Assembly: GCF_018555455.1 (NCBI RefSeq)
Contig: NZ_JAFEJU010000002.1
Span: 124,001-188,000, forward strand
DNA: 64,000 nucleotides
Source: Bifidobacterium colobi
GTDB lineage: Bacteria > Actinomycetota > Actinomycetes > Actinomycetales > Bifidobacteriaceae
Direction: 5' to 3'
Below are positions 19,422-28,776 of this stretch, in pieces. Within the stretch, counting starts at the first letter, position 1, and each line of letters starts with the position of its first letter. Made by a program: the position numbers and the translations under genes. The notes below the pieces were generated by a model. That model saw only the letters and a program-made list of their open reading frames with translations. It was not told the DNA's origin and searched no databases.

Positions 19422-20225
19422 ATGATTTCGTCACAACGTCAGCACCTCATCTTGAGCAGGTTGCGCACTCGCGGTGCGGTGCGTATCACCGCGCTATCCA
19501 AGGAGCTGGGAGTTTCGGCGATGACTATCCGTCGTGATATCGCTGAGCTGGCCGATAAGGGTCTGTTGAAGCGTGTTCATGGCGGTGCCGTGACCACCAG
19601 CACTTTGTTGAGCGAGCCCCTGTTCTCTGTGAAGTCTCAAATGGACATTGGCTTAAAAGATGCCATTGCCCAAGAGGCGGTCAAATACGTAGCCCCCGGA
19701 GATGTGATCGCCATCGGCGGCGGCACCACGGCCTACGTGTTCGCGCAGCACTTGCTGGAATCTCAGCAGTCCAGTGGCATCACCATTCTCACCAACTCGA
19801 TTCCCGTGGCCGAACTGGTGCAGGCTTTGGAATCCAAGGATGTGGAGGTCATCGTCACCGGTGGCGTGATCACGCGCTCGAATTCTCTGGTCGGGCCGAT
19901 TGCCGACAAAGTTGTCGCATCGCTGCGTGTGAACACCGTATTCCTGGGCACCCATTCGGTATCGATTCCCCGTGGCTTCCTGATGCCGAACTCGCTGGAA
20001 GCCGCAACCGATATGGCAATGATGGACATTGCCGATCGCACCATAGTTTTGACCGATCACACCAAGTGGAGCTGCACGTCGTTGTCGCTGTTCGCGCGCT
20101 TTGACCAGGTGGACACGGTCATCACCGACGACGGTCTCGATCCCGACTCCGCCGCCAAAACAAAGGATTTGGTTAAGGAACTCGTGCTGGCCCACCAGAG
20201 CGAGACCAATGAGGAAAGTGAGTGA
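19422..20225 (+). CDS. DeoR-family transcriptional regulator, probable regulator of galT-galK
   Basis: This is a 267-residue sugar-phosphate-responsive repressor type. The N-terminal winged helix is classic DeoR: RQHLILSRLRTRGAVRITAL, then LGVSAMTIRRDIAELADKG and the RVHGGA signature end. The C-terminal ISOCOT-type sensor domain has AIGGGTTAYVFAQHL, LTNSIPVAEL and VTGGVITRSNSLVGP, with a late DHTKW block typical of the family. ATG 19422 coincides with the predicted transcription start. Its stop is two bases before galT, with which it is likely cotranscribed, so it probably controls galactose-use genes, responding to a sugar phosphate. The ligand is inferred from context only. Confidence 0.9.
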   Translation: MISSQRQHLILSRLRTRGAVRITALSKELGVSAMTIRRDIAELADKGLLKRVHGGAVTTSTLLSEPLFSVKSQMDIGLKDAIAQEAVKYVAPGDVIAIGGGTTAYVFAQHLLESQQSSGITILTNSIPVAELVQALESKDVEVIVTGGVITRSNSLVGPIADKVVASLRVNTVFLGTHSVSIPRGFLMPNSLEAATDMAMMDIADRTIVLTDHTKWSCTSLSLFARFDQVDTVITDDGLDPDSAAKTKDLVKELVLAHQSETNEESE

Positions 20226-20227
20226 AG

Positions 20228-21478
20228 ATGGCAGAGTTTGCCAACTACGAACCGGGTGAATACGCGAAGGAGCACATCCGCATCACGCCAACCAAGCTGG
20301 CCGATGGACGTGACTTCTTCTACCTGGATGATGATCCGGCTTATGTGTCTGGTGAAAAGACCCGTGAGCTCAAGGATCCGCGTCCGCTGGACTATCGCTT
20401 CGCCCCGCATCTGGATGCTGACGGCAACGAAGTGCCGTACGCTGCCCCGCAGATGCGCCGCGATCCGCTGACCGGTGACTGGATTCCGATGGCCACCGCC
20501 CGTATGAACCGCCCGATTACCGCAGGCCCCGGTGCCACCGCCAAGGGCAACCCGCTGGCCGCCCGCAAGCCCGGTGACCCGTATCAGGATGGTGAGGTTC
20601 CGGACACCGATTACAACGTGGTGGTGTTCGAAAACCGTTTCCCCTCGATGGTGCGCGTGCCCGGCGAGGATGATTCCGTAAAGTTCGTGGACGGCAACCC
20701 GCTGTGGGAGCAGAAGCCCGCCGCCGGCCGCTGCGAAGTAATCTGCTTCGACCCGAATGAGGATGGTCTGCCGGCCGATCTGCCGGTTTCCCGTCTGCGC
20801 ACGGTGGTTGAGGCATGGGCCTTCCGCACTGCCGAAATCTCCAAGATGGAAGGCATTGAGCAGATCTTCCCGTTCGAGAACCATGGTGCCGAGATTGGCG
20901 TCTCCTTGGCTCATCCGCACGGCCAGGTCTACTGCTACCCGTTCATCGCCCCGAAGATGGAGAAGGAACTTAAGCACACCGAGGCCTACCACGAGAAGAC
21001 TGGCGGCAACCTGCTCAAGGACATCATGAACGCCGAGCTCGAGGCCGGTGAACGCATCGTGATGCGCAACCACAGCTGGGTGGCTTACGTGCCGGCCGCA
21101 GCCCGCTGGCCTCTCGAGGTGCATGTGGCTCCGGTGCGCGACGTCCTGACCCTCGACCAGCTCAACGATCAGGAACGCTGGGATCTGGCGTCCATGTACT
21201 CGCATCTGCTCAAGCGCGGCAACGCGTTCTTCGACAAGGGTGATGGCAAGGGCATGGACCTGCCGTACATCTCCGCATGGCATCAGGCTCCGATCCACGA
21301 TCCACGCCGCGAGAACTACCGTCTGAACCTGCAGTTCTTCTCCTTCCGCCGTGCAGCCAACAAGATCAAGTACCTGGCGGGCTCGGAATCCGGCATGGCC
21401 GCATGGATTTCCGACACCACGCCGGAACTCATCGCCAAGCGCTTCCACGAGCTCGGCGACGTGGACATCTCCGACTGA
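20228..21478 (+). CDS. galT: Galactose-1-phosphate uridylyltransferase
   Basis: This Leloir pathway enzyme transfers UMP from UDP-glucose to galactose-1-phosphate. The 416-residue protein contains ENHGAEIGVSLAHPHGQVY, with the His-Pro-His catalytic triad holding the nucleophilic His, and an early RRDPLTGDWIPMATARMNRP block. A late HQAPIHDPRRENYRLNLQF block is also family-typical. The central VFENRFPSM fits the N-terminal half of the HIT-like fold. ATG 20228 lies just after the DeoR stop, with GGAAAG about ten bases upstream. galK follows after about 160 bases occupied by a repeat element. In bifidobacteria the product pair also serves lacto-N-biose and human-milk-oligosaccharide galactose. 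Confidence 0.93.
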   Translation: MAEFANYEPGEYAKEHIRITPTKLADGRDFFYLDDDPAYVSGEKTRELKDPRPLDYRFAPHLDADGNEVPYAAPQMRRDPLTGDWIPMATARMNRPITAGPGATAKGNPLAARKPGDPYQDGEVPDTDYNVVVFENRFPSMVRVPGEDDSVKFVDGNPLWEQKPAAGRCEVICFDPNEDGLPADLPVSRLRTVVEAWAFRTAEISKMEGIEQIFPFENHGAEIGVSLAHPHGQVYCYPFIAPKMEKELKHTEAYHEKTGGNLLKDIMNAELEAGERIVMRNHSWVAYVPAAARWPLEVHVAPVRDVLTLDQLNDQERWDLASMYSHLLKRGNAFFDKGDGKGMDLPYISAWHQAPIHDPRRENYRLNLQFFSFRRAANKIKYLAGSESGMAAWISDTTPELIAKRFHELGDVDISD

Positions 21479-21488
21479 TGCCTTCATA

Positions 21489-21601
21489 AGCTCCTTTTAA
21501 CGAGGGAGCTGGCTCGCGAAGCGAGACGGGGGAGAGACACTGTGAAGTTGTGGTCTCTCCCTCAGTCTGCTTGCAGCCGGCGCCTCCCCTGCTAGGGAGA
21601 C
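21489..21601. repeat. MITE-like element of nested hairpins between galT and galK
   Basis: Several short inverted repeats sit in a row: AGCTCC/GGGAGCT (21489-21510), GCTCGC/GCGAGAC, GGAGAGAC/GTCTCTCC (21531-21560) and CTCCCCT/AGGGAG (21583-21599). Together with CTCAGTC it resembles the element between rpoB and rpoC. It interrupts the operon and could attenuate galK transcription. Confidence 0.6.
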
Positions 21602-21636
21602 GATAATGACTGAATTGCAAGAAAGAAATAACACCA

Positions 21637-22887
21637 ATGACTGCTGTTGAATTCATCGAACCAATCTCCCATGAGGATGGTGTGGAGCAGGCCAAGGCCC
21701 TGTTCTCCAAGACTTATGGCGTTGAGCCGGAAGGCGTCTGGGCTGCTCCGGGCCGCGTAAACCTGATCGGCGAGCACACTGATTACAACGCTGGCCTGTG
21801 CCTGCCCATCGCTTTGCCGCACCGCACGTTCATCGCGCTGTCCCCACGCAACGACACCAAGGTGCGCGTGGTTTCCGACGTGGCTCCGGACAAGGTTGCC
21901 GAAGCTGATCTGGATGGTCTCAAGGCCCGTGGCGTGGACGGCTGGTCCGCCTACCCGACCGGTGTGGCTTGGGCGCTGCGTGAAGCCGGCTTCAGCAAGG
22001 TGCAGGGCTTCGACGCTGCTTTCGTCTCCTGTGTGCCGCTGGGCTCTGGCTTGAGCTCCTCTGCTGCCATGACTTGCTCCACTGCTCTGGCTTTGGATGA
22101 TGTGTACGGTCTCGGCTATGGCGATTCCGATGCTGGCCGCGTGACCCTGATTAACGCTGCCATCAAGTCCGAAAACGAGATGGCCGGTGCCTCCACCGGC
22201 GGCCTCGACCAGAACGCTTCCATGCGCTGCACCGCCGGTCACGCGCTGCTGCTTGACTGCCGCCCGGAACTGACTCCGCTGGAGAACGTCTCCCAGCAGG
22301 AATTCGACCTCGACAAGTACGGTCTCGAACTGCTCGTGGTGGATACTCAGGCACCGCATCAGTTGAACGACGGCCAGTACGCACAGCGCCGCGCCACTTG
22401 CGAGGAAGCCGCCAAGATTCTCGGTGTGGCCAACCTGCGCGTTACGGCCGACGGCATCGCCAAGGCCGATGACCCGTTCCAGGCACTGAAGGAAACGCTC
22501 GACGCTCTGCCGGACGAAACCATGAAGAAGCGCGTGCGTCACGTAGTCACCGAAATCGAACGCGTGCGTTCCTTCGTGCACGCCTTCGCCAAGGGTGACA
22601 TCGAGGCCGCCGGCCGCCTGTTCAACGCTTCCCATGATTCACTGGCCGCGGATTACGAGGTCACCGTGCCCGAGCTCGATGTGGCGGTGGATGTGGCCCG
22701 CCACAACGGCGCATACGGCGCTCGCATGACCGGCGGCGGCTTCGGTGGTTCCATCATCGCTCTGGTAGACAAGGGCCGCAGCCACGAAGTGGCTCAGACC
22801 ATCGCCGACGAATTCGAAAAGCAAGGCTTCCACGCGCCTCGCGCTCTGGCTGCAGTTGCCGCGCCTTCGGCGTCGCGCGAAGCGTGA
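21637..22887 (+). CDS. galK: Galactokinase
   Basis: This GHMP-family kinase phosphorylates galactose at C1 with ATP, feeding GalT. The 416-residue protein has the galactokinase signature GRVNLIGEHTDYNAGLCLP, the GHMP ATP-binding loop PLGSGLSSSAAM, and a C-terminal MTGGGFGGSIIAL motif. Asp and Arg positions near the sugar site (GEHTDY; STGGLDQNAS) are present, so the enzyme looks active. ATG 21637 is preceded by a weak GAAAG. Position after galT and the DeoR regulator supports a galactose operon. Confidence 0.95.
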   Translation: MTAVEFIEPISHEDGVEQAKALFSKTYGVEPEGVWAAPGRVNLIGEHTDYNAGLCLPIALPHRTFIALSPRNDTKVRVVSDVAPDKVAEADLDGLKARGVDGWSAYPTGVAWALREAGFSKVQGFDAAFVSCVPLGSGLSSSAAMTCSTALALDDVYGLGYGDSDAGRVTLINAAIKSENEMAGASTGGLDQNASMRCTAGHALLLDCRPELTPLENVSQQEFDLDKYGLELLVVDTQAPHQLNDGQYAQRRATCEEAAKILGVANLRVTADGIAKADDPFQALKETLDALPDETMKKRVRHVVTEIERVRSFVHAFAKGDIEAAGRLFNASHDSLAADYEVTVPELDVAVDVARHNGAYGARMTGGGFGGSIIALVDKGRSHEVAQTIADEFEKQGFHAPRALAAVAAPSASREA

Positions 22888-22963
22888 TTCGCCCCGCGAC
22901 ACGCGCGGCCGTACTTACGAAAAATCAAAAATCGTACTACGGTGACCTCTTGTTTTGAATAAT

Positions 22964-23009
22964 CGCATGCCATCTGGTGTATTACTTGCCGGATGGCATG
23001 CGATTTTTT
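22964..23009 (+). terminator. Rho-independent terminator after galK
   Basis: CGCATGCCATC (22964-22974) pairs with GATGGCATGCG (22992-23002), followed by ATTTTTTG. Stem and T-run are both strong. Confidence 0.85.
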
Positions 23010-23169
23010 GTTGCCGATTGTGACCCGGACGTTAGGGGTTGTCGGCGCTCGCCAATGAAGTCGCACACTGTGAGCTCGCGCATTCATCCGCGCATAGCCG
23101 CAGTGCGCGAGCGCATGCCGGACGAGCACGCACAGCGGCAGCAAAGGTACAAGATGGAAGAGGATTCCG

Positions 23170-24714
23170 TTGTCCGAGAAACAGACAACCGCAAACGCAG
23201 CAAGCGTCAACCAAACAGTCACCAACAAGGCAACCATTCGTAATACCCAACTAGACGATTCCGCATTCGTGCCGGGCAAGCCGCAGCACTTCGAACACCC
23301 GCACCGAGTCATGCTTGGCCTGTACATCAGCGTGTTCCTAGGCATGCTTTCGGAAACATCCATGAACATCACCCTGCCTGATCTGATGAATGATTTCGGC
23401 ATTTCATCAGGTGTCGCACAATGGATGGTCGTCGGCTACATGCTGGCTATTGGCGTGGTGCTGCCGTGCGTCGGCTTCATGCTCAAGTGGATCAAGGCCA
23501 AGACCTTGGTACTGTTCGCTCTGGTTTGCTTCCTGATCGGTGCCGTGATCTGCACCATCGCCCCGAACTTCCCGGTACTGTTGGCGGGGCGCATCATGCA
23601 GGGCATCAGCACCGGCATCGTGCTGCCCACCATGTACGCCGCCATCATGCGCGTGTTCCCGCTGCACAAGATCGGCGCAGCCAATGGTGTAGCCGGATTG
23701 GTCATCATGTTCGCTCCGGTTATCGGCCCGACCATCGCAGGTGCACTTATCGGAGCGCTTTCATGGCGTGCGATTTTCGCGCTGTTCGCCATCGTCGCTG
23801 TCGTTGCCATCGTATGCACAGCTCTGTTCTTCGTCACACCCATCGAACGCACCCGACCGAATGTTGATGTGCTGTCCATCATCGCTTCGGCCATTGGCTT
23901 CGGCTGCCTCGTCGCCGGCGTGAGCCTGATCAGCGACATGGGCTTCAGTCCGATGGTCATCGGCTTGCTGGTGATTGGTGTGCTGGTGCTGGCGTTCTAT
24001 GCTTACCGTCAGCTGCACATCACCGATCCATTGCTTGACCTGCGCGCCCTGGGCATTGCGGCGTTCCGCACGCCGGCCATTATGATTAGCTGCTCCTTCT
24101 CCTGCACGCTGGCATTCATGTACTTGGTACCGCAGGAGTTGCAGCGCGGCATGGGCTTGAGCTCCACCGTTGCCGGTCTGCTGATGCTGCCCGGCGGAGT
24201 GATCAATGCGTTGTGCACGTTTGCCGCAGGTCGCATGTTCGACCGTTATGGCGCGAAGAAGCTGGTCTGGGCCGGTTCTGCGCTGACCATTATCGGCGGC
24301 GCATTGTTCTACTCCATCGGTGTTTCGACGCCGATTATTCTGTTCCTTGCCGCACACATCATTGTGATGATCGGCATTCCGTTCATCCAGCAGTCCTCGC
24401 AGTCCGCGGCACTGAAGTCGCTGCCTGGACAGATGGCTGCGGACGGCAGCACAATCATGAACACCATGCAGCAGGTGTGCGGTGCCATCGCCACCGCTGT
24501 GGCCACCTGCCTGCTTGGCCTCGGTCAGACGAATTATGCTGCGGTCGGCGGCGAGAACCCTGCCCAAGGATTTGTGAACGGTTCTCGTTACGGATACCTG
24601 TTCGGTTTGGCGCTGGTGGTCGTTGTCTTCGCATGCTCATTCCTGCTCAAGGAGCGCAAGGAAGAGCCGAAGCTGGTACCGGTGCATGTGGATATTGAGA
24701 AGCTGGCCGCCTGA
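23170..24714 (+). CDS. MFS drug-exporter-type transporter (DHA2/EmrB-QacA family)
   Basis: This is a 514-residue polytopic membrane protein with about fourteen predicted helices, the DHA2 plan. Visible marks: a first helix ending SETSMNITLPDLMNDFGIS, the motif A-like loop after helix 2, LAGRIMQGISTGIVLPTMYA (motif B with conserved Arg), and GPTIAGALIGALSWRAIF (motif C, antiporter-specific). The second half has DLRALGIAAFRTPAI and a GRMFDRYGAKKL loop. It probably exports drugs or other amphipathic compounds in exchange for protons; the substrate cannot be named. The start is TTG at 23170, with AGAGGA about seven bases upstream. It follows the galK terminator and forms its own unit. Confidence 0.88.
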   Translation: MSEKQTTANAASVNQTVTNKATIRNTQLDDSAFVPGKPQHFEHPHRVMLGLYISVFLGMLSETSMNITLPDLMNDFGISSGVAQWMVVGYMLAIGVVLPCVGFMLKWIKAKTLVLFALVCFLIGAVICTIAPNFPVLLAGRIMQGISTGIVLPTMYAAIMRVFPLHKIGAANGVAGLVIMFAPVIGPTIAGALIGALSWRAIFALFAIVAVVAIVCTALFFVTPIERTRPNVDVLSIIASAIGFGCLVAGVSLISDMGFSPMVIGLLVIGVLVLAFYAYRQLHITDPLLDLRALGIAAFRTPAIMISCSFSCTLAFMYLVPQELQRGMGLSSTVAGLLMLPGGVINALCTFAAGRMFDRYGAKKLVWAGSALTIIGGALFYSIGVSTPIILFLAAHIIVMIGIPFIQQSSQSAALKSLPGQMAADGSTIMNTMQQVCGAIATAVATCLLGLGQTNYAAVGGENPAQGFVNGSRYGYLFGLALVVVVFACSFLLKERKEEPKLVPVHVDIEKLAA

Positions 24715-24755
24715 GCTGCGCAACCCTGAGTTGCGCAACCCTGAACTGCGCAACC
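24711..24755. repeat. Three 15-base tandem units spanning a stop codon
   Basis: CTGAGCTGCGCAACC, CTGAGTTGCGCAACC and CTGAACTGCGCAACC lie head to tail. The TGA of the transporter gene (24712-24714) is in the first unit. Confidence 0.8.
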
Positions 24756-24796
24756 CTCAACATCGCCTCGCGCCAGTGAGATGAATGATGAGGCGT

Positions 24797-24832
24797 AACG
24801 GGTGTTCCTCTATACTGGGGAGCACCCGTTTC
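24797..24832 (+). terminator. Terminator after the MFS gene
   Basis: AACGGGTGTTCC (24797-24808) pairs with GGAGCACCCGTT (24819-24830) with one G-U, followed by TCT. The loop contains TATACT, which could alternatively be a -10 box for the next gene. Confidence 0.55.
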
Positions 24833-24898
24833 TCATATGTTCGAATATGTTCGCAAGTTCATTTCCGATCAGTGATCAGTCTTCAATCAGGGAGCGCC

Positions 24899-25171
24899 AT
24901 GAACAAGGCCATCATCACCGTCGTAGGCCGAGATACCGTCGGCATCATCGCACGAGTCTGCACCTACCTTTCCAACCATCACGTCAACGTGCTCGATATT
25001 TCACAGACCATCATCGACGGTTTCTTCAACATGATGATGATCGTGGACTATTCCAAGGCAGACAAGGAATTCAGCGCCATGGTGGGCAATCTGGAGGACC
25101 TTGGCGACGATATCGGCGTGCGCATCCGCTGCCAGCGCGAAGAGATCTTCACCAAGATGCATCGAATCTGA
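24899..25171 (+). CDS. ACT-domain protein (UPF0237)
   Basis: This is a 90-residue single-ACT-domain protein with AIITVVGRDTVGIIARVCTY, then NHHVNVLDISQTIIDGFF and a final amphipathic region. ACT domains bind amino acids or similar small ligands and act as allosteric modules; the partner here is unknown. ATG 24899 has GGGAG eight bases upstream. It is followed 121 bases later by the UPF0210 gene, a pairing seen in many bacteria, so it may regulate or bind that protein. Confidence 0.88.
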   Translation: MNKAIITVVGRDTVGIIARVCTYLSNHHVNVLDISQTIIDGFFNMMMIVDYSKADKEFSAMVGNLEDLGDDIGVRIRCQREEIFTKMHRI

Positions 25172-25292
25172 GACGAGCTGCTTGGCGGCTCACCTCGCGA
25201 GAATGAGGAAAGTCCGGTGGACTTTCGAACGACGCAGCCAGCCTTATTGCATACTGAGGCGACTACGACATGAGCTTATGTAAGGAAACACC

Positions 25293-26657
25293 ATGTTGAA
25301 TATCATGGAGGTCCACGAGACCAATCAGATGATTGAGCAGGAAAAGCTCGATGTGCGCACCATCACCATGGGCATCTCCCTGCTTGATTGCGCCACGGAC
25401 AGCGTGCCGCGGACCTGCGATAACATCTACCGCAAAATCACCACGTATGCCAAGGATTTGGTCGCTACCGGCCAAGCCATCGAAAGCGACTACGGCATTC
25501 CGATCGTCAACAAGCGCATCACCGTGACGCCAATTGCCTTGGTCGGGGCGAGCTGCTGCAAGACTTCGGAAGATTTCGTCCAAATCGCGCACGCGTTGGA
25601 TAAAGCAGCCAAAGAAGTCGGTGTCGATCTGATTGGCGGTTATTCGGCACTGGTTTCCAAGGCCATGACCCCAGCCGAGGAACTGCTGATTCGCTCACTG
25701 CCGCAAGCCCTCTCCGAGACGGACATCGTATGCTCATCGGTGAACGTGGGATCCACGAAAACCGGCATTGACATGAACGCGGTGGAACTGCTCGGCCATA
25801 TCATCAAGGACATCGCCGAGCGCACGGCGGACAATGACTCCTATGGCTGCGTGAAATTCGTGGCATTCTGCAATGTTCCGGACGACAATCCGTTCATGGC
25901 GGGCGGCTTCCACGGTGTGACCGAGGGCGATGCCGTGATTAACGTGGGCGTTTCCGGTCCGGGCGTGGTCTCTCGTGCGCTCGATGCGGCCAAAGGCAAG
26001 GATTTCGAATTCCTGTGCGAAACCATCAAGCGCACGGCGTTCAAGATTACGCGCGTGGGTCAGCTGGTGGCGCAGGAGGCTTCGCGCCGACTTGGCGTGC
26101 CGTTCGGCATCATCGATCTTTCACTGGCACCGACCCCGGCTGTGGGCGATTCGGTGGGCGAAGTGCTGGAGAAGATCGGTCTCGAACAGGTTGGTGCGCC
26201 CGGCACCACTGCGGCACTTGCCATGCTGAACGATCAGGTCAAGAAGGGCGGCATTATGGCGTCCTCGTATGTGGGTGGCCTGTCTGGTGCGTTCATTCCG
26301 GTTTCCGAAGACAAGAACATGATTGACGCGGCATCTTCTGGATGCCTGACCATCGAAAAGCTTGAGGCCATGACCTGCGTGTGCTCGGTGGGTCTCGACA
26401 TGATCGCCATTCCGGGCGATACCTCGGCGGCCACTATTTCCGGCCTGATCGCCGACGAAGCCGCCATCGGCATGGTGAACCAGAAGACCACGGCCGTGCG
26501 CGTCATCCCGGTGGTCGGCAAGGGCGTGGGCGAGATGGCCAATTTCGGTGGTCTTATGGGCTATGCGCCGATTATGCCGGTGAATCAGACCTCGTGTGAG
26601 TCGTTCGTGACCCGCGGCGGTCGCATCCCCGCCCCGATTCACAGCTTCAAGAACTGA
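25293..26657 (+). CDS. UPF0210 family protein
   Basis: This conserved 454-residue protein has no settled function. It starts [21 protein letters not shown] in part and carries the family blocks [56 protein letters not shown] and [11 protein letters not shown] at the C-terminus. Members are related to a pyruvate-formate-lyase-like fold, but the glycyl-radical site is not evident to me. Start ATG 25293 has AAGGAAA six bases upstream. Coupled to the ACT-domain gene, it may be an ACT-regulated enzyme; this is inference. Confidence 0.88.
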   Translation: MLNIMEVHETNQMIEQEKLDVRTITMGISLLDCATDSVPRTCDNIYRKITTYAKDLVATGQAIESDYGIPIVNKRITVTPIALVGASCCKTSEDFVQIAHALDKAAKEVGVDLIGGYSALVSKAMTPAEELLIRSLPQALSETDIVCSSVNVGSTKTGIDMNAVELLGHIIKDIAERTADNDSYGCVKFVAFCNVPDDNPFMAGGFHGVTEGDAVINVGVSGPGVVSRALDAAKGKDFEFLCETIKRTAFKITRVGQLVAQEASRRLGVPFGIIDLSLAPTPAVGDSVGEVLEKIGLEQVGAPGTTAALAMLNDQVKKGGIMASSYVGGLSGAFIPVSEDKNMIDAASSGCLTIEKLEAMTCVCSVGLDMIAIPGDTSAATISGLIADEAAIGMVNQKTTAVRVIPVVGKGVGEMANFGGLMGYAPIMPVNQTSCESFVTRGGRIPAPIHSFKN

Positions 26658-26687
26658 TTTCGCATGAGATGCTGCTGCTATTTCCCG

Positions 26688-26883
26688 CTATCTCGCTTAC
26701 AAGGGGTTGATTTCCGGTTAGCGTGACATCTATCTGCGTTACAAGGGGTTCCTATACGAAGAAAGCCTGAGTATGAAGGTTGAAGTTTCAACACTTCTAC
26801 TCAGGCTTTCGGCATTCAACAACCCCTTGTAAAGCAGATAGACCTCTGGCAGATGTGAAATCAACCCCCTGTAACGCAGATAG
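26688..26883. repeat. Nested 196-base palindrome with two arm pairs and a central terminator
   Basis: A motif near CTATCTGCGTTACAAGGGGT occurs forward at 26688-26715 and 26730-26755 and reversed at 26818-26841 and 26858-26883. Inside, GAAAGCCTGAGTA (26761-26773) pairs with TACTCAGGCTTTC (26798-26810). The whole lies between convergent genes and can act as a bidirectional terminator. Confidence 0.85.
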
Positions 26884-26934
26884 AGCGTCTTGCGTCTACC
26901 GGTGGCTGGGCTGATGGCTGAATTGACAGTTGAA

Positions 26935-27636
26935 TCAGCGCCCGCCGGCGAAATTCAGCTGGCGCCAAGCCTCATAAATGGCAATCGATGCGCAATTGGT
27001 GAGGTTTAGGGAGCGCAGCGACGGGCGCATCGGCAAACGAACCTGTTCGGCCACGTGCGGACCGGCCATAATGTCCATCGGATCGGGAATGTCGCCGGGC
27101 TCGGGGCCGAAGAGCAGAATATCGGTCGGACGATATTCGATTTCCGTATACAGTTTGGTGGCGTGTGCGGTGAATGCGATGATGCGCGAGTTCGGCATCG
27201 ATTCCACGAGATTGTCGAAGTTCGGGTGGAGCACCACATGTGCCATGTCATGGTAATCCAAGCCGGCGCGGCGAAGCTTGGTGTCGCGCAGATTGAAGCC
27301 GAGCGGCTCCACCAGGTGCAGGATCGTGCCGGTCACCGCGCACAGTCGAATGGCCGAACCGGTATTGCCGGGAATGCGCGGGGAGTAGTAGCACAGGTGC
27401 GGCGTCATGGTTTCCGCTTCCGCGGCTTTCTCGGCGGAGAGCATCGCATCCACCACGGAGATGGGATTGCCGTGCGCGTCGGTCACCAGTTCGTCCGGGC
27501 CATAATTCGATTTGCGATAACCGTATTCGAACATCTTCTCGACTTTGGCTTCAGGATTGGTGAGATTGCCGGGATTGCTGATGTTTTCGGGAGCCTGTGG
27601 GTTCACTGCTGCCTTATTCACTGCCTCGTTCGTCAT
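26935..27636 (-). CDS. SPOUT-family tRNA/rRNA methyltransferase (TrmL/TrmH-like)
   Basis: This is a 233-residue RNA 2'-O-methyltransferase type. The SPOUT knot motifs are present: PRIPGNTGSAIRLCAVTG (motif 1), LLFGPEPGD (motif 2) and MRPSLRSLNLTNCASIAIYE (motif 3), a set closest to TrmL, which methylates the wobble base of tRNA-Leu. A 75-residue N-terminal extension with an Asn/Pro-rich start has no counterpart in E. coli TrmL. ATG 27636 has no ribosome binding site, so a leaderless mRNA is likely. Divergent from mutY, sharing about 110 bases of upstream DNA. Confidence 0.82.
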   Translation of the reverse strand: MTNEAVNKAAVNPQAPENISNPGNLTNPEAKVEKMFEYGYRKSNYGPDELVTDAHGNPISVVDAMLSAEKAAEAETMTPHLCYYSPRIPGNTGSAIRLCAVTGTILHLVEPLGFNLRDTKLRRAGLDYHDMAHVVLHPNFDNLVESMPNSRIIAFTAHATKLYTEIEYRPTDILLFGPEPGDIPDPMDIMAGPHVAEQVRLPMRPSLRSLNLTNCASIAIYEAWRQLNFAGGR

Positions 27637-27744
27637 AAATGCTAAGAATAAGAACGATGAACGACAGTGCACAGCAGTGCCCTGCCGCACAACAGGGCGG
27701 CAAGTTTGGCAGGCCGCACACCAGATGATGTGGAGAACGATATC

Positions 27745-28665
27745 GTGGCAACCGAAGTGAAGGCTCAGGATGCCTTTGATGCCAACGCCGAGGTAGCGCT
27801 GCGCCTCGGTGCTTGGTGGGAGGCGAACGCGCGCGATCTACCATGGCGGTTCGGCAGAACCACACCGTGGGGTGTGCTGGTGAGCGAAGTGATGAGTCAG
27901 CAGACTCAGATGAGTCGTGTGGTGCCGTATTGGCAGTCGTGGATGGAACGTTGGCCGGATGCTCGCGCGCTCGCAGATGCTCCTAAGGCTGAGGTGATTA
28001 CTGCGTGGGGTCGTTTGGGATATCCGCGTCGCGCGCTGCGTTTGCAGGAATGCGCGCAAGCTGTTGCCGGTCAATATGCTGATGAGCTGCCGCAAACCTA
28101 TGATGCGCTCACCGCTCTGCCCGGTATTGGTGACTATACGGCCAGCGCCGTGCTGAGTTTCGCGTTCGGGCGGCGCATTGCAGTCATCGATACGAATATT
28201 CGCCGTGTGCTCAGTCGCGTGTTTGTGGGAACCGAATCGCGCGGGGGAGCGGCCAGTGCTGCCGAACGGGCGCTCGCCAACCGGGTGTTGCCCAAGGATG
28301 TGAAGCGTTCGGTGACGTGGAATCAGTCGGTGATGGAACTTGGTGCAGTGGTGTGCACTGCGAAGAATCCGCTGTGCGACGCCTGCCCGATTGCGCATGA
28401 CTGTGCTTTTTTGAAGGCCGGCAGACCGGGGCTTGGGGAGAAGAGGACCCGTCCGCGTCAGCGATTCCAGGGTACTGATCGGCAGGTGCGCGGACTGGTG
28501 CTCGCCGCATTGCGCGCGCTGCCGGCAGGAACTTCGCTGGAGCGCAGCAAAGTGGAGCAACTGTGGAAGGATCACGGGCAGCTTGCCGCCTGTGTTGCCA
28601 GCTTGGATGATGATGGATTGATTGAAATCGCCAAGGACGGTTCGCTCAGTCTGCCGCAGGGCTGA
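27745..28665 (+). CDS. mutY: A/G-specific adenine DNA glycosylase
   Basis: This base-excision repair enzyme removes A mispaired with 8-oxoG. The protein has 306 residues with GTG 27745 (GTGGAG nine bases upstream); an upstream GTG at 27667 would add 26 unconserved residues. Motifs: PWRFGRTTPWGVLVSEVMSQ with the catalytic Glu, helix-hairpin-helix LPGIGDYTASAVLSFAFG, IDTNIRRVLSR with the Asp, and a [4Fe-4S] loop C-x6-C-x2-C-x5-C (CTAKNPLCDACPIAHDC). The C-terminal 8-oxoG-recognition (NUDIX-like) domain appears short, about 80 residues, as in other actinobacterial forms. Paired divergently with the RNA methyltransferase gene. Confidence 0.9.
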   Translation: MATEVKAQDAFDANAEVALRLGAWWEANARDLPWRFGRTTPWGVLVSEVMSQQTQMSRVVPYWQSWMERWPDARALADAPKAEVITAWGRLGYPRRALRLQECAQAVAGQYADELPQTYDALTALPGIGDYTASAVLSFAFGRRIAVIDTNIRRVLSRVFVGTESRGGAASAAERALANRVLPKDVKRSVTWNQSVMELGAVVCTAKNPLCDACPIAHDCAFLKAGRPGLGEKRTRPRQRFQGTDRQVRGLVLAALRALPAGTSLERSKVEQLWKDHGQLAACVASLDDDGLIEIAKDGSLSLPQG

Positions 28666-28713
28666 TGTCCGCAGGGCGGATGTCCGCAAGGCTGACGTCC
28701 GCAAGGCTGACGT
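28654..28713. repeat. Four 15-base tandem units spanning the mutY stop
   Basis: CCGCAGGGCTGATGT, CCGCAGGGCGGATGT, CCGCAAGGCTGACGT and CCGCAAGGCTGACGT run without gaps. The mutY TGA (28663-28665) is in the first unit. Confidence 0.85.
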
Positions 28714-28776
28714 TCTGGTGAAAATGATGCGGTTCGCCGTGTGTGTTGGCCAGTACGACCGTAGACTGGAAATGTT

